Below, one piece after another: positions 31,413 through 43,266 of a stretch of DNA of 64,000 bases. The first letter of the stretch is position 1. Each line of letters starts with the position of its first letter. Made by a program: the position numbers and the translations under genes. Under the pieces are notes generated by a model that was given only the letters and a program-made list of their open reading frames with translations, was not told where the DNA came from and did not search any database. The stretch comes from Portulaca oleracea (taxonomy: Eukaryota; Streptophyta; Magnoliopsida; Caryophyllales; Portulacaceae), in assembly GCA_029582165.1 (NCBI GenBank), contig CM055892.1, forward strand, positions 3,629,347 through 3,693,346, given 5' to 3'.

Positions 31413-33293
31413 AGGGAGAATATTTTTCACACTCGATGCACTGTTCATGGCAATATATGTTCCTTGATTATCGATGGAGGCAGCTGTACCAATGCAGCCT
31501 CATAGACTATGGTGCAAAAGCTTAACTTGAAAACCTGTCCTCATCCAACACCTTACACCTTCCAGTGGTTGAGTCAAAGAAAAGGTATCAAAATCTCATC
31601 TAGATGCCTTGTGAATTTTTCAATTGGTCCAGTTTATAAAGATGAAGTGTGGTGTGGTGATATACCTATGGATGCATGTAATTTGTTGTTGGAAAGACCT
31701 TGGTTGTTTGACAGATCTGTTAACCACGATGGAAGAGCCAATGCATATTCCCTTACCTTAAACCACAAAAAGATTGTCCTCACCCCACTTAAACCATCCC
31801 AACTCACAAAAAGAACCAAAAACCTCATTGTTGAACCATTCCTCGATGTGATCCTACCAGCTGAATATCATGAGTTCTGTGAACAGAAGGAGTTTCTTTT
31901 GCTTGATCTTGATGATGAACCAACCTCACAAAGTGAACCAGCCTCACAAAATAGCCATCCTTTATTCCAACCCATCCTAAACCAGTACCTACATGTTTTT
32001 CCAGAAGAAATTCCATCAGGTTTACCCCTTAAGAGAGACATCCAACATAAAACTAACCTCATCTCAGGATCTATCCTACCAAACAAACCAGCCTATAGAA
32101 TGACCCCAGCTGAAACAAATGAGATCCAGAGGCAAGTTGATGAGTTGCTGGAGAAAGGAATGATCAGAGAGAGCTTGAGCCCTTGTGCACTGCCAACTTT
32201 GTTGGTCCCTATGAAAGATGGAAGTTAGAGGATGTGTATTGATGGTAGAGCCATCAACAAGATTACTATCAAGTATAGATATCCTATTCCAAGACTTGAG
32301 GATATGCTTGATGAGCTCCATGGCTCAACTGTGTTTTCAAAGATTGATTTGAGGAGTGGATATTATCAAATCAGAATTTATGAAGAAGATGAGTGGAAGA
32401 CAACCTTTAAGACTAAGGGAGGTCTACATAAGTAGTTAGTCATGCCTTTTGGTTTGACAAATGCACCTTCTACATTTATGAGACTTATGAACCAGGTTTT
32501 AAAGCCTTTGATTAGGAAGTGTTTTGTTGTTTATTTTGATGACATACTCATTTATAACCAATCTGAAATGGAGCATGTTAGACATTTGAGGAGTGTTATG
32601 GAGATCTTGAGTAAGGAGCAGTTGTATGGAAACCTTAAGAAGTGTCAATTCTTCACCAACCATGTCATATTCCTTGGTTATATTGTGACATCAGAAGGAA
32701 TTCAAGTAGATGAGGATAAGGTCAAAGTAATAAGAGAATGGCTTGTTCCTACATCAATCCAGCAGATAAGGAGTTTTCATGGTTTAGCATCTTTCTATAG
32801 GAGGTTTGTGAGGAACTTCATCACTATTCTAGCTCCTATGACAAAATTAGTGAAGGGGAAGAGTTTTACTTGGACACCAGATGCACAGAAAGCTTTTGAG
32901 GAGGTCAAGAGACAGATAACCTCAGCACCAGTTTTGGCATTACCTTGTTTTACCAAAGTCTTTGAAGAAGAATGTGATGCCTCAGGCGTGGGCATTGGAG
33001 CAGTGTTGACTCAAGAAGGAAAACCAGTAGCTTATTTCAGTGAGAAGCTCAATGGGGCAAAGAGGAAATACAGTACATATGATAAGGAGTTCTATGCTAT
33101 TATTAGAGCTTTGAAACATTGGAGGCATTATCTTGTTGGAGCTGAATTTATTCTACGCAGTGATCATGAGGCCCTCAAATTCATTCAGGGGCAGCATACA
33201 CTCAACACTAGGCATGCTAAAAGGGTGGAGTTCATGCAGCAATTTCATTTTGTGATCCATCATAAGTTTGGGAAGCTTAACAAAAGGAGCTGA
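31413..33293 (+). pseudogene. pol: Protease, RT and RNase H of C
   Basis: Protease carries IIDGGSCTNAAS near 31470 with a TAG right after it (31503). RT begins near 32150. TAG stops lie at 32226 (inside DGS-RMCID) and 32433 (before [19 protein letters not shown]). The catalytic box VVYFDDILIY is intact near 32530. RNase H has EECDASGVGIGAVLTQEG, TYDKEFYAIIRAL and RSDHEALKFI. A one-base insertion in the aacaaaagg run near 33280 ends the frame just before the GADALSRR-type motif. Confidence 0.88.
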
Positions 33294-34596
33294 TGCATTG
33301 TCCAGGAGGTATTTGTTGTTGCAAGTTTTGGATGCAAGAGTGCTTAGTTTTGAATAGTTGAATGCTTTGTATGATAATGATGAAGATTTTGGAGAGTTGT
33401 ACCAGAAATGTCAGGGACATCCTCAAAGTCTATACCATATAGACTAGGGATTTCTTTTCAAAGGAGCAAGGTTATGTATTCCAACGAGCAGTTTTAGAGA
33501 GTTGTTGATCTCTGAAGTTCATGGAGGTTGCTTAGCAGGACATTTTTGCATTGAGAAGACCCTTCTTATGCTGAAGGAACATTATTGTTGGCCTGAAATG
33601 AGGAAGGATGTTGAGCATTGGGTCAGGAGGTGTGCTACATGTCAGATTGCAAAGAGTCATAGCTTACCTCAAGGGCTATACACACCTTTGCTAGTACCAA
33701 ACAGTCCTTGGGATGACATCAGCCTAGACTTTATTGTTGGTCTACCAAGAACTCAAAGAGGAAAAGATTCAATCATGGTAGTATTGACAGATTCAGTAAA
33801 ATGGCTCACTTTATTGCATGCCATACCACCTATGATGCTGTGAGGGTGGCTGAATTGTATTTCCAGGAGGTAGTGAGACTCCATGGAGTTCCCAGGAGTA
33901 TGGTGTCAGATAGGGATGTGAAGTTCCTAAGTCATTTTTGGGTTACTCTTTGGAAGAAGTTGGGCACACAACTGAAGTATAGCACAACTTGTCATCCCCA
34001 AACTAATGGGCAAACAGAGGTCACAAACAGGACACTTGGAACACTATTGAGATCACTAATATCCACAAACAAAATAGGATGGGACACCCTTATGTCTCAT
34101 GCTGAATTTGCTTTCGATAGAGCACCATCTAAGGCAACCGCCTTTCCTATTCAGTTATCTGTGGTAGAAATCCTATAACTCCATTGGATTTATCCCTACT
34201 AACAAATTTTGTGAGGTTTAGTTATGAAGCAGGTAAACATGCAGAGGAGATCAAGAAGCTTCATCAGCAAGTTAGAGAGAAGTTCATCAAGTATTCTGAG
34301 CAAGTTTCTACATCAGCAAACAAGCATAGGAGGAAGATGGTTTTCAATCCAGGAGATCTAGTGTGGATTCATCTAAGGAAGGATAGATTTCCAAGAAAGA
34401 GGAAGGAAAAGTTAACACCAAGAGCAGATGGTCCTTTTTAAGTGCTAGAGAGGATTGGAGACAATGCTTACAAGTTAGACCTTTCTGGAGTCTATGGAGG
34501 CATTGCTACATTCAACGTTGCAGATTTGAGGCCTTACTTTCCAGAGCATGAAGACCTTCCAAGTTTGAGGACAAACTTTCCTCAACCTGGGGAGGA
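33294..34596 (+). pseudogene. pol: Integrase of C (unit 1 copy)
   Basis: The N-terminal zinc module spans 33500-33650 (EVHGGCLAGHF, then RRCATCQIAK). The DDE core reads [21 protein letters not shown] and [16 protein letters not shown] one-base loss near 33790 and a frame break near 34140 disrupt it, and a TAA at 34439 falls in the C-terminal GPY-like region. Beyond it LERIGDNAYKLDL and LRPYFPEHEDLPSLR lead into the polypurine tract, and the frame stays open 213 bases into the LTR (to 34810). Confidence 0.86.
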
Positions 34597-35714
34597 TGAT
34601 GGAGGTCCTCCATCAGAACCAGCATCAGAAGTAGCAACGACCTCATCAACACCAACATTGAGGCCATCATCATCAGCATCAAATAGTGAGATCCAAGAGT
34701 GTTTTATGATGGTCCAACAAGTCATGAGGTCGTCCAACAACAGCAACATCAACATCAACAGAAGCAGCCAACCAGTGAGGTTATTTCTCAACTCCATATC
34801 TTTGGATTGAGGTCCTCACCAGTACTTTAAAGACTTCACTCTAGAGCTTTTGAGGACTTTCCAGCTCAGTGAAGATATCTGCCAGTTTTGAGGTCCTCTT
34901 TGAAGACATCACTTCTGGACTGTTGAGGATATTCCAGTTCTGTGAGGTGATCCTCCATTGAGGTCCTCCATGAAGACTCACTTACGAGCTGTTGAGGCCA
35001 TTTCCAGCTTGTGAGGTGATTTAACCATTTGTAATAAAGAAAACGCGTTTGTTAGATTTTATTTCATTTTATTTTGATGTTATCCTGTTTTTAATGAGGT
35101 TTAATTAGCTTACTAAGTTAGTTAAGTAGCTTAATGCTTAATTAGTGAGTTTCTTGAGCAAGGGGAAACCCTTAATCCTCTAGCTCAACCCTAGGTTTAT
35201 ATAGTTTGTATTCGGCATCTTGAGCTCATTATCTATCATTGAAATCAATAGCATTTTGAGTGCCTTAATTGAACCTCTTGTTTGTTAGTGACGTTAAACT
35301 CTCATCCTTGGTTAATTCTACTACAGTATCAAGGATTTGGCAATCCTTGTGGTAGGTGTAGAGCTTAGTTGCTTCGATGGTGGTGTGCCTGTATCCATTT
35401 AGGTCATCAAGTCCATTGCCCTTGATGTTCTAGCTGTGGTGTGCCTGTATCAGCTCAAGCCTAAAGCCTATCTTCATTTATTGTTTGATTGTAAGTTTGT
35501 TCATCAGATCATCATTTTATCATCATCCATTTCATCCATTTGTGCTTTGGTGCTTGCGCTCTATTTTGAGGAGGTTATAGTTGTGTCTCTGTGTTGAGGT
35601 CTGTTTTGGGTGTATTTGTGTTTGATTCTCTGTTGTGAGGCCAGATTGTGTGTGTTTTGTGTTAATGTGGTGTACTGTGAGGTCAATACTCTGATCATGA
35701 TGACCTTGCATACA
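34597..35714 (+). repeat. 3' LTR of C (unit 1 copy)
   Basis: Starts TGATGGAGG after the purine tract acctggggagga. The TATA-like box tttatatag is at 35196-35204. Within the U3 three degenerate repeats of 65-79 bp, each opening ttgaggtcctc, lie at about 34806-35025. The end at cataca (35714) is inferred from where Y LTR tip sequence begins. No matching 5' LTR exists in the window. Confidence 0.75.
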
Positions 35715-35755
35715 ATAATTAAGGCGTTATTTAGACACAAAATTGGGTCTAAACA
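35715..35755 (-). repeat. Outer tip of the 5' LTR of Y
   Basis: About 38 bases match 16693-16730 with one substitution visible, ending in gtctaaaca. This is the true start of Y on the minus strand, separated from the rest of its LTR by elements C and G. Confidence 0.85.
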
Positions 35756-35760
35756 GTGGC
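35756..35760. repeat. Right target site duplication of Y (gtggc)
   Basis: Partner of gtggt at 2797-2801. The Tat pol frame resumes exactly here. Its duplicate copy is at 41920-41924. Confidence 0.8.
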
Positions 35761-37102
35761 TATGCCCGAAAAGGATCAAGCCCTAGCAGTGACAGTGGAG
35801 AGGAGGACTCGTCTTGCTCATTTACAGCTAATGATCGGTTCGATCAGTATTGATGCATGGTTCTTTGATATTTATGCATTTCTGAAAGACGGTTCATATC
35901 CACCTAATGCCGAGCATCGAGCCAGAAGAGCTATCCGGTTAATTGCCTCTCAATATTGCATTATTCAGGACAGTCTGCACAAGAAGACTGTTACGGGGAT
36001 AAACCTCCTATGTGTTGAGAAGGAGGAAGTAGAAGAATTAATGGAATCCACTCATGGAGGGGAGTGTGGACCGCATATGAACGACAGAATGTTGGTTAAG
36101 AAGATCCAGAGAGCAGTGTATTTCTGGTCGACTATGGAGTCTGATTGTCTCCAATTTGTGAGGAAATGTCAGAAATGTCAAGAGTATGCTGATCTCAAGC
36201 ATCAATCGTCCTCTTATTTGACCACTTTGGCCTCACCTTGGCCATTTTCAGTATGGGGAATCGACAACATAGGGAAGATGTCACCCCAAGGTACGGGAGG
36301 ACATGAATATGTGTTGGTAGCGGTAGAGTACTTTACCAAATGGGTAGAAGCTGCCTCATACTCAAAAATCACTTCGAAACATGTGGCCAAGTTCATGCTG
36401 AGGAACATCATTTGTAGATACGGGGTACCACATGAGGGGATCAGTGACAACGAGAGCCATTTCATGGGCGAGTTTGCAGCTCTTTTGGCCAAGTACAAAG
36501 TCCGACATCACCATCCTTCTCCCTATCGGCCACAAACCAATTGAGCGGTGGAGGCTGTAAACGAAACTCTGGTGAAAATTATCAAAAAGATGGCTTTCTA
36601 TTACAAAGATTGGCCTGAAAAGCATCCTTTTACACTCTAGGGATATCGAACGTCAATTCAGACTGCAACCGGAGCTACGCCATACTCTTTGGTGTACGGG
36701 ATGGAAGCAGCCATGCCAGTAGAACTTGTCGTTCCTTCTTTAAGGATCATTGCTGAAAGTAAAATCCCTAAGGCCGAATGGGCCCGAGCTAGGTATGAGG
36801 AGTTTGTTTTGTTGGATGAAAGACGACTCCGTGCTTTACATAACATCCAGCTTTATCAGAGTCGGATTTCCCAAGCATTCAATAAGAAAGTCAAAGATCG
36901 GGATTTAGCAGAAGGGGATCTAGTATTGCAAGAAATGAGGGCAGCCCGTCAGGATCCTCAAGGCAAGTTTGCCCTAAAATGGAAGGGTCCCTACATCGTC
37001 ATTTCTATCACTCCAGGAGGCGCCGCCCGATTGGCGACACATGAAGGTGAGGAACTCACTCATCCTGTGAACTTAGATCAGTTGAAAAGATATTATGTTT
37101 AA
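35756..37102 (+). pseudogene. pol: Tat integrase, unit 1 copy (two stops)
   Basis: Direct continuation of the Tat pol that ends at 2801. It has the HHCC module, DDE core and GPY-type C-terminus (WKGPYIVISITPGGAARLA...PVNLDQLKRYYV). TGA at 36542 and TAG at 36638 interrupt it. The residue at the catalytic-glutamate position is still Glu (AVEAVNETL), unlike the second copy. Integrase would insert element cDNA into the chromosome. Confidence 0.9.
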
Positions 37103-37659
37103 GCCTCTAATGGTTGGTATCCTTAGCTACTTAGACATGCATTATCTTATAAAAGAAAGGAATCGAACTGCCAACAGGCCACTTGCTTATAGAGAAAAAG
37201 AAAAAAAGAAAAGAAAAAAAGAAAAAAAAGAAAAAAGAGTGAAAAACTATAGAGTGGCTGACTTGAAAACCTCTTTGACGCAGGCCAGGCAAAAGGAGAG
37301 TATAAAAAAAAAAAGAAAGAAAAAGGGAAAAAAAAGAAAGTGAGAGACTAACTTGAAAATCCTTCGGGACAAGTTAGGTAAAAGGAGAGAATAAAGTTGT
37401 TGCAGTCAAAGTCGTGCCTTGAAGGACGGAAAGAAGAAGAGTATGGCTTGTGTTGATTCTTATAAAACATAAATGCAATACTTTACTTCTTATATCAATA
37501 AAAGGAGTACATCTTTTTAATACATTTTGTTTTATCAATTAATACTTTACTTCTTATTTTAGTATTAAGTCTAGTCCTAGTTGAGTTGGAGTCGATATAA
37601 GCCCATTAGTGCTCATTCGGTCGGATTCACTTGTTTTTCCTTGCTTGAATGCGTTTTTC
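37103..37659 (+). other. Tat sequence after integrase, with a GA-rich tract
   Basis: Holds a purine tract of about 150 bp (37190-37345; many gaaaaaaag units) that gives spurious Lys-rich ORFs, and an AT-rich stretch with repeated actttacttcttat. The same region is duplicated at 43267-43825. Confidence 0.6.
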
Positions 37660-38386
37660 CTAAGATTCCGACCCAGGATCATTAGCCACGATGATGCTTT
37701 TCAGTTTCGGTGTGTCTCGAAGAGGTGAACGTGACATTCTTTTACGCCAACGACAAATACCAATGGTAGTAGCAAGCCAGCTACGATAGGCATCCGTCGA
37801 AGTAGTGGAGATACAGTTAGGAGTAAGTGCTTCCTTTCTAGCCTGTTTCTTCCAGTATTTGACCCATGATTCAATCGCTGACCCTTGGAGATGGGTAAGG
37901 TCGGGAATCTCGCATGGAGAAAGGGGAATGTTTTGAGAATGCCCCATTTTCCGCATGACTCGATCAGGGAAATAATATGTCAGCTCCGTAAGGCCAAGCA
38001 GAGTGAGGTGGGCCGTCTTACAAGTGTGGCTCGAGAAGCTTAGCACTTTCCACCATTGAACCCACCAATGGATTTCCTTGTGGTTCTTGAGAAAAATAAC
38101 CCATTCATCAAAATTGCGGCGGGTGACGAACTTCCTTTTGCGTTGGCAAAAGTTTGCTAGTTTCGAAGAGGTGATGGGGGAAAAAACAATGTCTAAATGC
38201 TCCGTAAGCCACATCTACAGGTGGAAGAAAGAGAGAATTTCGGTTGCACAAAAAAGAAATGTATTACAACCAAAGCAAAAAGAAAAGAAAAATCGACACA
38301 TGATTCAACATGGACCTCTCAGATGATCCATGCAAAATCAGAGAAAAATAATATCAAAAAAAAAAGGAAAAAGTGTTGATACTCAC
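37660..38386 (-). pseudogene. Antisense ORF of the Tat element, C-terminal exon (unit 1 copy)
   Basis: A 184-residue minus-strand frame (38214-37660) with WWVQWWKVL, YYFPDRVMRKMGHSQNIPLSP and a Lys/Arg-rich end. Directly upstream of its ATG is a polypyrimidine tract and the acceptor ctgtag. A donor gtgagtatc lies at 38386, giving a candidate 172-bp intron (38215-38386). The 5' exons are missing here because the duplication breakpoint (38447) cuts them off. Same family as the copy at 43826. Confidence 0.65.
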
Positions 38387-38447
38387 TTAGAGAGCGAGAG
38401 GACTTCCGCAAAAGGTCTGCGTTGTAGCCCATGAATCGAAGCCAAGG

Positions 38448-39446
38448 ACTTGAGGATATGCTTGATGAGCTCCATGGCTCAACTGTGTTTTCAAAGATTG
38501 ATTTGAGGAGTGGATATTATCAAATCAGAATTTATGAAGAAGATGAGTGGAAGACAACCTTTAAGACTAAGGGAGGTCTACATAAGTAGTTAGTCATGCC
38601 TTTTGGTTTGACAAATGCACCTTCTACATTTATGAGACTTATGAACCAGGTTTTAAAGCCTTTGATTAGGAAGTGTTTTGTTGTTTATTTTGATGACATA
38701 CTCATTTATAACCAATCTGAAATGGAGCATGTTAGACATTTGAGGAGTGTTATGGAGATCTTGAGTAAGGAGCAGTTGTATGGAAACCTTAAGAAGTGTC
38801 AATTCTTCACCAACCATGTCATATTCCTTGGTTATATTGTGACATCAGAAGGAATTCAAGTAGATGAGGATAAGGTCAAAGTAATAAGAGAATGGCTTGT
38901 TCCTACATCAATCCAGCAGATAAGGAGTTTTCATGGTTTAGCATCTTTCTATTGGAGGTTTGTGAGGAACTTATCACTATTCTAGCTCCTATGACAAAAT
39001 TAGTGAAGGGGAAGAGTTTTACTTGGACACCAGATGCACAGAAAGCTTTTGAGGAGGTCAAGAGACAGATAACCTCAGCACCAGTTTTGGCATTACCTTG
39101 TTTTACTAAAGTCTTTGAAGAAGAATGTGATGCCACAGGCGTGGGCATTGGAGCAGTGTTGACTCAAGAAGGAAAACCAGTAGCTTATTTCAGTGAGAAG
39201 CTCAATGGGGCAAAGAGGAAATACAGTGCATATGATAAGGAGTTCTATGCTATTATTAGAGCTTTGAAACATTGGACGCATTATCTTATTGGAGCTGAAT
39301 TTATTCTACGCAGTGATCATGAGGCCCTCAAATTCATTCAGGGGCAGCATACACTCAACACTAGGCATGCTACATGGGTGGAGTTCATGCAGCAATTTCA
39401 TTTTGTGATCCATCATAAGTTTGGGAAGCTTAACAAAAGGAGCTGA
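38448..39446 (+). pseudogene. pol: RT and RNase H of C, unit 2 copy
   Basis: Starts inside RT at the duplication breakpoint. It keeps the TAG before [10 protein letters not shown] (38587) and the YFDD box, and has a private one-base deletion near 38970 (aacttatcac) that shifts the frame. RNase H continues to the same insertion-induced stop as in unit 1 (39446). After it, about 13 extra bases near 39450 distinguish this copy. Confidence 0.88.
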
Positions 39447-40760
39447 TGCAATTTCATTTTGTCCAGGAGGTATTTGTTGTTGCAAGTTTTGGATGCAAGA
39501 GTGCTTGGTTTTGAATAGTTGAATGCTTTGTATGATAATGATGAAGATTTTGGAGAGTTGTACCAGAAATGTCAGGGACATCCTCAAAGTCTATACCATA
39601 TAGACTAGGGATTTCTTTTCAAAGGAGCAAGGTTATGTATTCCAAGGAGCAGTTTTAGAGAGTTGTTGATCTCTGAAGTTCATGGAGGTTGCTTAGCAGG
39701 ACATTTTTGCATTGAGAAGACCCTTCTTATGCTGAAGGAACATTATTGTTGGCCTGAAATGAGGAAGGATGTTGAGCATTGGGTCAGGAGGTGTGCTACA
39801 TGTCAGATTGCAAAGAGTCATAGCTTACCTCAAGGGCTATACACACCTTTGCTAGTACCAAACAGTCCTTGGGATGACATCAGCCTAGACTTTATTGTTG
39901 GTCTACCAAGAACTCAAAGAGGAAAAGATTCAATCATGGTAGTATTGACAGATTCAGTAAAATGGCTCACTTTATTGCATGCCATACCACCTATGATGCT
40001 GTGAGGGTGGCTGAATTGTATTTCCAGGAGGTAGTGAGACTCCATGGAGTTCCCAGGAGTATGGTGTCAGATAGGGATGTGAAGTTCCTAAGTCATTTTT
40101 GGGTTACTCTTTGGAAGAAGTTGGGCACACAACTGAAGTATAGCACAACTTGTCATCCCCAAACTAATGGGCAAACAGAGGTCACAAACAGGACACTTGG
40201 AACACTATTGAGATCACTAATATCCACAAACAAAATAGGATGGGACACCCTTATGTCTCATGCTGAATTTGCTTTCGATAGAGCACCATCTAAGGCAACT
40301 GGCCTTTCCCTATTCCAGGTTATCTGTGGTAGAAATCCTATAACTCCATTGGATTTATCCCTACTAACAAATTTTGTGAGGTTTAGTTATGAAGCAGGTA
40401 AACATGCAGAGGAGATCAAGAAGCTTCATCAGCAAGTTAGAGAGAAGTTCATCAAGTATTCTGAGCAAGTTTCTACATCAGCAAACAAGCATAGGAGGAA
40501 GATGGTTTTCAATCCAGGAGATCTAGTGTGGATTCATCTAAGGAAGGATAGATTTCCAAGCAAGAGGAAGGAAAAGTTAACACCTAGAGCAGATGGTCCT
40601 TTTTAAGTGCTAGAGAGGATTGGAGACAATGCTTACAAGTTAGACCTTTCTGGAGTCTATGGAGGCATTGCTACATTCAACGTTGCAGATTTGAGGCCTT
40701 ACTTTCCAGAGCATGAAGACCTTCCAAGTTTGAGGACAAATTTCCTCAACCTGGGGAGGA
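39447..40760 (+). pseudogene. pol: Integrase of C, unit 2 copy
   Basis: Same layout as unit 1, but the core from 39962 to 40606 is one open frame (214 aa), because the break at 34140 in unit 1 is absent here. It still has the one-base loss near 39951 and the TAA at 40604. The C-terminal tail leads to the polypurine tract before 40761. Confidence 0.86.
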
Positions 40761-41878
40761 TGATGGAGGTCCTCCATCAGAACCAGCATCAGAAGTAGCA
40801 ACGACCTCATCAACACCAACATTGAGGCCATCATCATCAACATCAAATAGTGAGATCCAAGAGTGTTTTATGATGGTCCAACAAGTCATGAGGTCGTCCA
40901 ACAACAGCAACATCAACATCAACAGAAGCAGCCAACCAGTGAGGTTATTTCTCAACTCCATATCTTTGGATTGAGGTCCTCACCAGTACTTTAAAGACTT
41001 CACTCTAGAGCTTTTGAGGACTTTCCAGCTCAGTGAAGATATCTGCCAGTTTTGAGGTCCTCTTTGAAGACATCACTTCTGGATTGTTGAGGATATTCCA
41101 GTTCTGTGAGGTGATCCTCCATTGAGGTCCTCCATGAAGACTCACTTACGAGCTGTTGAGGCCATTTCCAGCTTGTGAGGTGATTTAACCATTTGTAATA
41201 AAGAAAACGCGTTTGTTAGATTTTATTTCATTTTATTTTGATGTTATCCCGTTTTTAATGAGGTTTAATTAGCTTACTAAGTTAGTTAAATAGCTTAATG
41301 CTTAATTAGTGAGTTTCTTGAGCAAGGAGAAACCCTTAATCCTCTAGCTCAACCCTAGGTTTATATAGTTTGTATTCGGCATCTTGAGCTCATTATCTAT
41401 CATTGAAATCAATAGCATTTTGAGTGCCTTAATTGAACCTCTTGTTTGTTAGTGACGTTAAACTCTCATCCTTGGTTAATTCTACTACAGTATCAAGGAT
41501 TTGGCAATCCTTGTGGTAGGTGTAGAGCTTAGTTGCTTCGATGGTGGTGTGCTTGTATCCATTTAGGTCATCAAGTCCATTGCCCTTGATGTTCTAGCTG
41601 TGGTGTGCTTATATCAGCTCAAGCCTAAAGCCTATCTTCATTTATTGTTTGATTGTAAGTTTGTTCATCAGATCATCATTTTATCATCATCCATTTCATC
41701 CATTTGTGCTTTGGTGCTTGCGCTCTATTTTGAGGAGGTTATAGTTGTGTCTCTGTGTTGAGGTTTGTTTTGGGTGTATTTGTGTTTGATTCTCTGTTGT
41801 GAGGCCAGATTGTGTGTGTTTTGTGTTAATGTGGTGTACTCTGAGGTCAATACTCTGATCATCATGACCTTGCATACA
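40761..41878 (+). repeat. 3' LTR of C, unit 2 copy
   Basis: Matches 34597-35714 almost base for base. The TATA-like box is at 41360-41368. It is followed by the Y LTR tip (41879-41919). Confidence 0.8.
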
Positions 41879-41919
41879 ATAATTAAGGCGTTATTTAGAC
41901 ACAAATTTGGGTCTAAACA
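41879..41919 (-). repeat. Y LTR tip, unit 2 copy
   Basis: Copy of 35715-35755 with a single substitution (aaaattggg to aaatttggg). The integrase frame resumes at 41920. Confidence 0.85.
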
Positions 41920-43266
41920 GTGGCTATGCCCGAAAAGGATCAAGCCCTAGCAGTGACAGTGGAGAGGAGGACTCGTCTTGCTCATTTACAGCTAATGATC
42001 GGTTCGATCAGTATTGATGCATGGTTCTTTGATATTTATGCATTTCTGAAAGACGGTTCATATCCACCTAATGCCGAGCATCGAGCCAGAAGAGCTATCC
42101 GGTTAATTGCCTCTCAATATTGCATTATTCAGGACAGTCTGCACAAGAAGACTGTTACTGGGATAAACCTCCTATGTGTTGAGAAGGAGGAAGTAGAAGA
42201 ATTAATGGAATCCACTCATGGAGGGGAGTGTGGACCGCATATGAACGACAGAATGTTGGTTAAGAAGATCCAGAGAGCAATGTATTTCTGGTCGACTATG
42301 GAGTCTGATTGTCTCCAATTTGTGAGGAAATGTCAGAAATGTCAAGAGTATGCTGATCTCAAGCATCAATCGTCCTCTTATTTGACCACTGTGGCCTCAC
42401 CTTGGCCATTTTCAGTATGGGGAATCGACAACATAGGGAAGATGTCACCCCAAGGTACGGGAGGACATGAATATGTGTTGGTAGCGGTAGAGTACTTTAC
42501 CAAATGGGTAGAAGCTGCCTCATACTCAAAAATCACTTCGAAACATGTGGCCAAGTTCATGCTGAGGAACATCATTTGTAGATACGGGGTACCACATGAG
42601 GGGATCAGTGACAACGAGAGCCATTTCAAGGGCGAGTTTGCAGCTCTTTTGGCCAAGTACAAAGTCCGACATCACCATCCTTCTCCCTATCGGCCACAAA
42701 CCAATGGAGCGGTGGTGGCTGTAAACGAAACTCTGGTGAAAATTATCAAAAAGATGGCTTTCTATTACAAAGATTGGCCTGAAAAGCTTCCTTTTACACT
42801 CTGGGGATATCGAACGTCAATTCGGATTGCAACCGGAGCTACGCCATACTCTTTGGTGTACGGGATGGAAGCAGCCATGCCAGTAGAACTTGTCGTTCCT
42901 TCTTTAAGGATCATTGTTGAAAGTAAAATCCCTGAGGCCGAATGGGCCCGAGCTAGGTATGAGGAGTTTGTTTTGTTGGATGAAAGACGACTCCGTGCTT
43001 TACATAACATCCAGCTTTATCAGAGTCGGATTTCCCAAGCATTCAATAAGAAAGTCAAAGATCGGGATTTAGCAGAAGGGGATCTAGTATTGCAAGAAAT
43101 GAGGGCAGCCCGTCAGGATCCTCAAGGCAAGTTTGCCCTAAAATGGAAGGGTCCCTACATCGTCATTTCTATCACTCCAGGAGGCGCCGCCCGATTGGCG
43201 ACACCTGAAGGTGAGGAACTCACTCATCCTGTGAACTTAGATCAGTTGAAAAGATATTATGTTTAA
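41920..43266 (+). pseudogene. pol: Tat integrase, unit 2 copy (open frame, catalytic Glu lost)
   Basis: Open for 448 codons. The first residues simply mark the insertion junction and are not a native start. Zinc module: H100, H107, C138, C141. Catalytic core: D170 (WGIDNIG) and D231 (ISDNESHF). The Glu expected 35 residues on, at 266, is Val (AVVAVNETL), so strand transfer should be dead although the frame is intact. The C-terminal GPY-type module is at about 400-448. The preserved frame is a chance survival and does not show activity. Confidence 0.9.

Larger units (their letters stand above)
30969..35714 (+). mobile_element. CRM-like element C, 5' truncated in gag
   Basis: Starts mid-gag at the right edge of G and continues through protease, RT, RNase H, integrase and a 3' LTR (34597-35714). 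It is related to B in every domain but clearly a different family (different LTR). Its right end lies within the extreme tip of the 5' LTR of Y. The 5' LTR, primer site and most of gag are lost. The distal part, from RT on, is duplicated at 38448-41878. Confidence 0.87.
2802..35755 (-). mobile_element. Athila-lineage element Y, minus strand, hugely expanded by nested insertions
   Basis: On the minus strand the element starts TGTTTAGACCC (35755) and ends CGTTACA (2802). The start tip recurs at 16730 beside a polypurine tract. The end tip recurs at 22999 beside a tRNA-Asp-type primer site. These four landmarks define a 5' LTR (22999-35755), an internal region (16731-22998) and a 3' LTR (2802-16730), both LTRs stretched by later insertions. 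Gag and protease are recognisable. RT, RNase H and integrase are absent, so Y is a deletion derivative or a non-autonomous element. Flanking duplications are gtggt/gtggc. Confidence 0.85.
32294..38447. repeat. 6.15-kb tandem duplication, unit 1
   Basis: Runs from the RT of C through its LTR, the Y tip and the Tat integrase into the Tat antisense ORF. Unit 2 (38448-44613) matches it throughout with scattered substitutions and small indels. The offset grows from 6154 to 6166 bp. The breakpoint shares ccaag at 32289-32293 and 44608-44612. Confidence 0.93.

Noticed and set aside
37095..37343. Lys/Glu-rich ORF after the integrase (and its copy at 43259-43522)
   Set aside because: It is the translation of a GA-rich low-complexity tract and shows no protein-like composition or conservation beyond the duplication.
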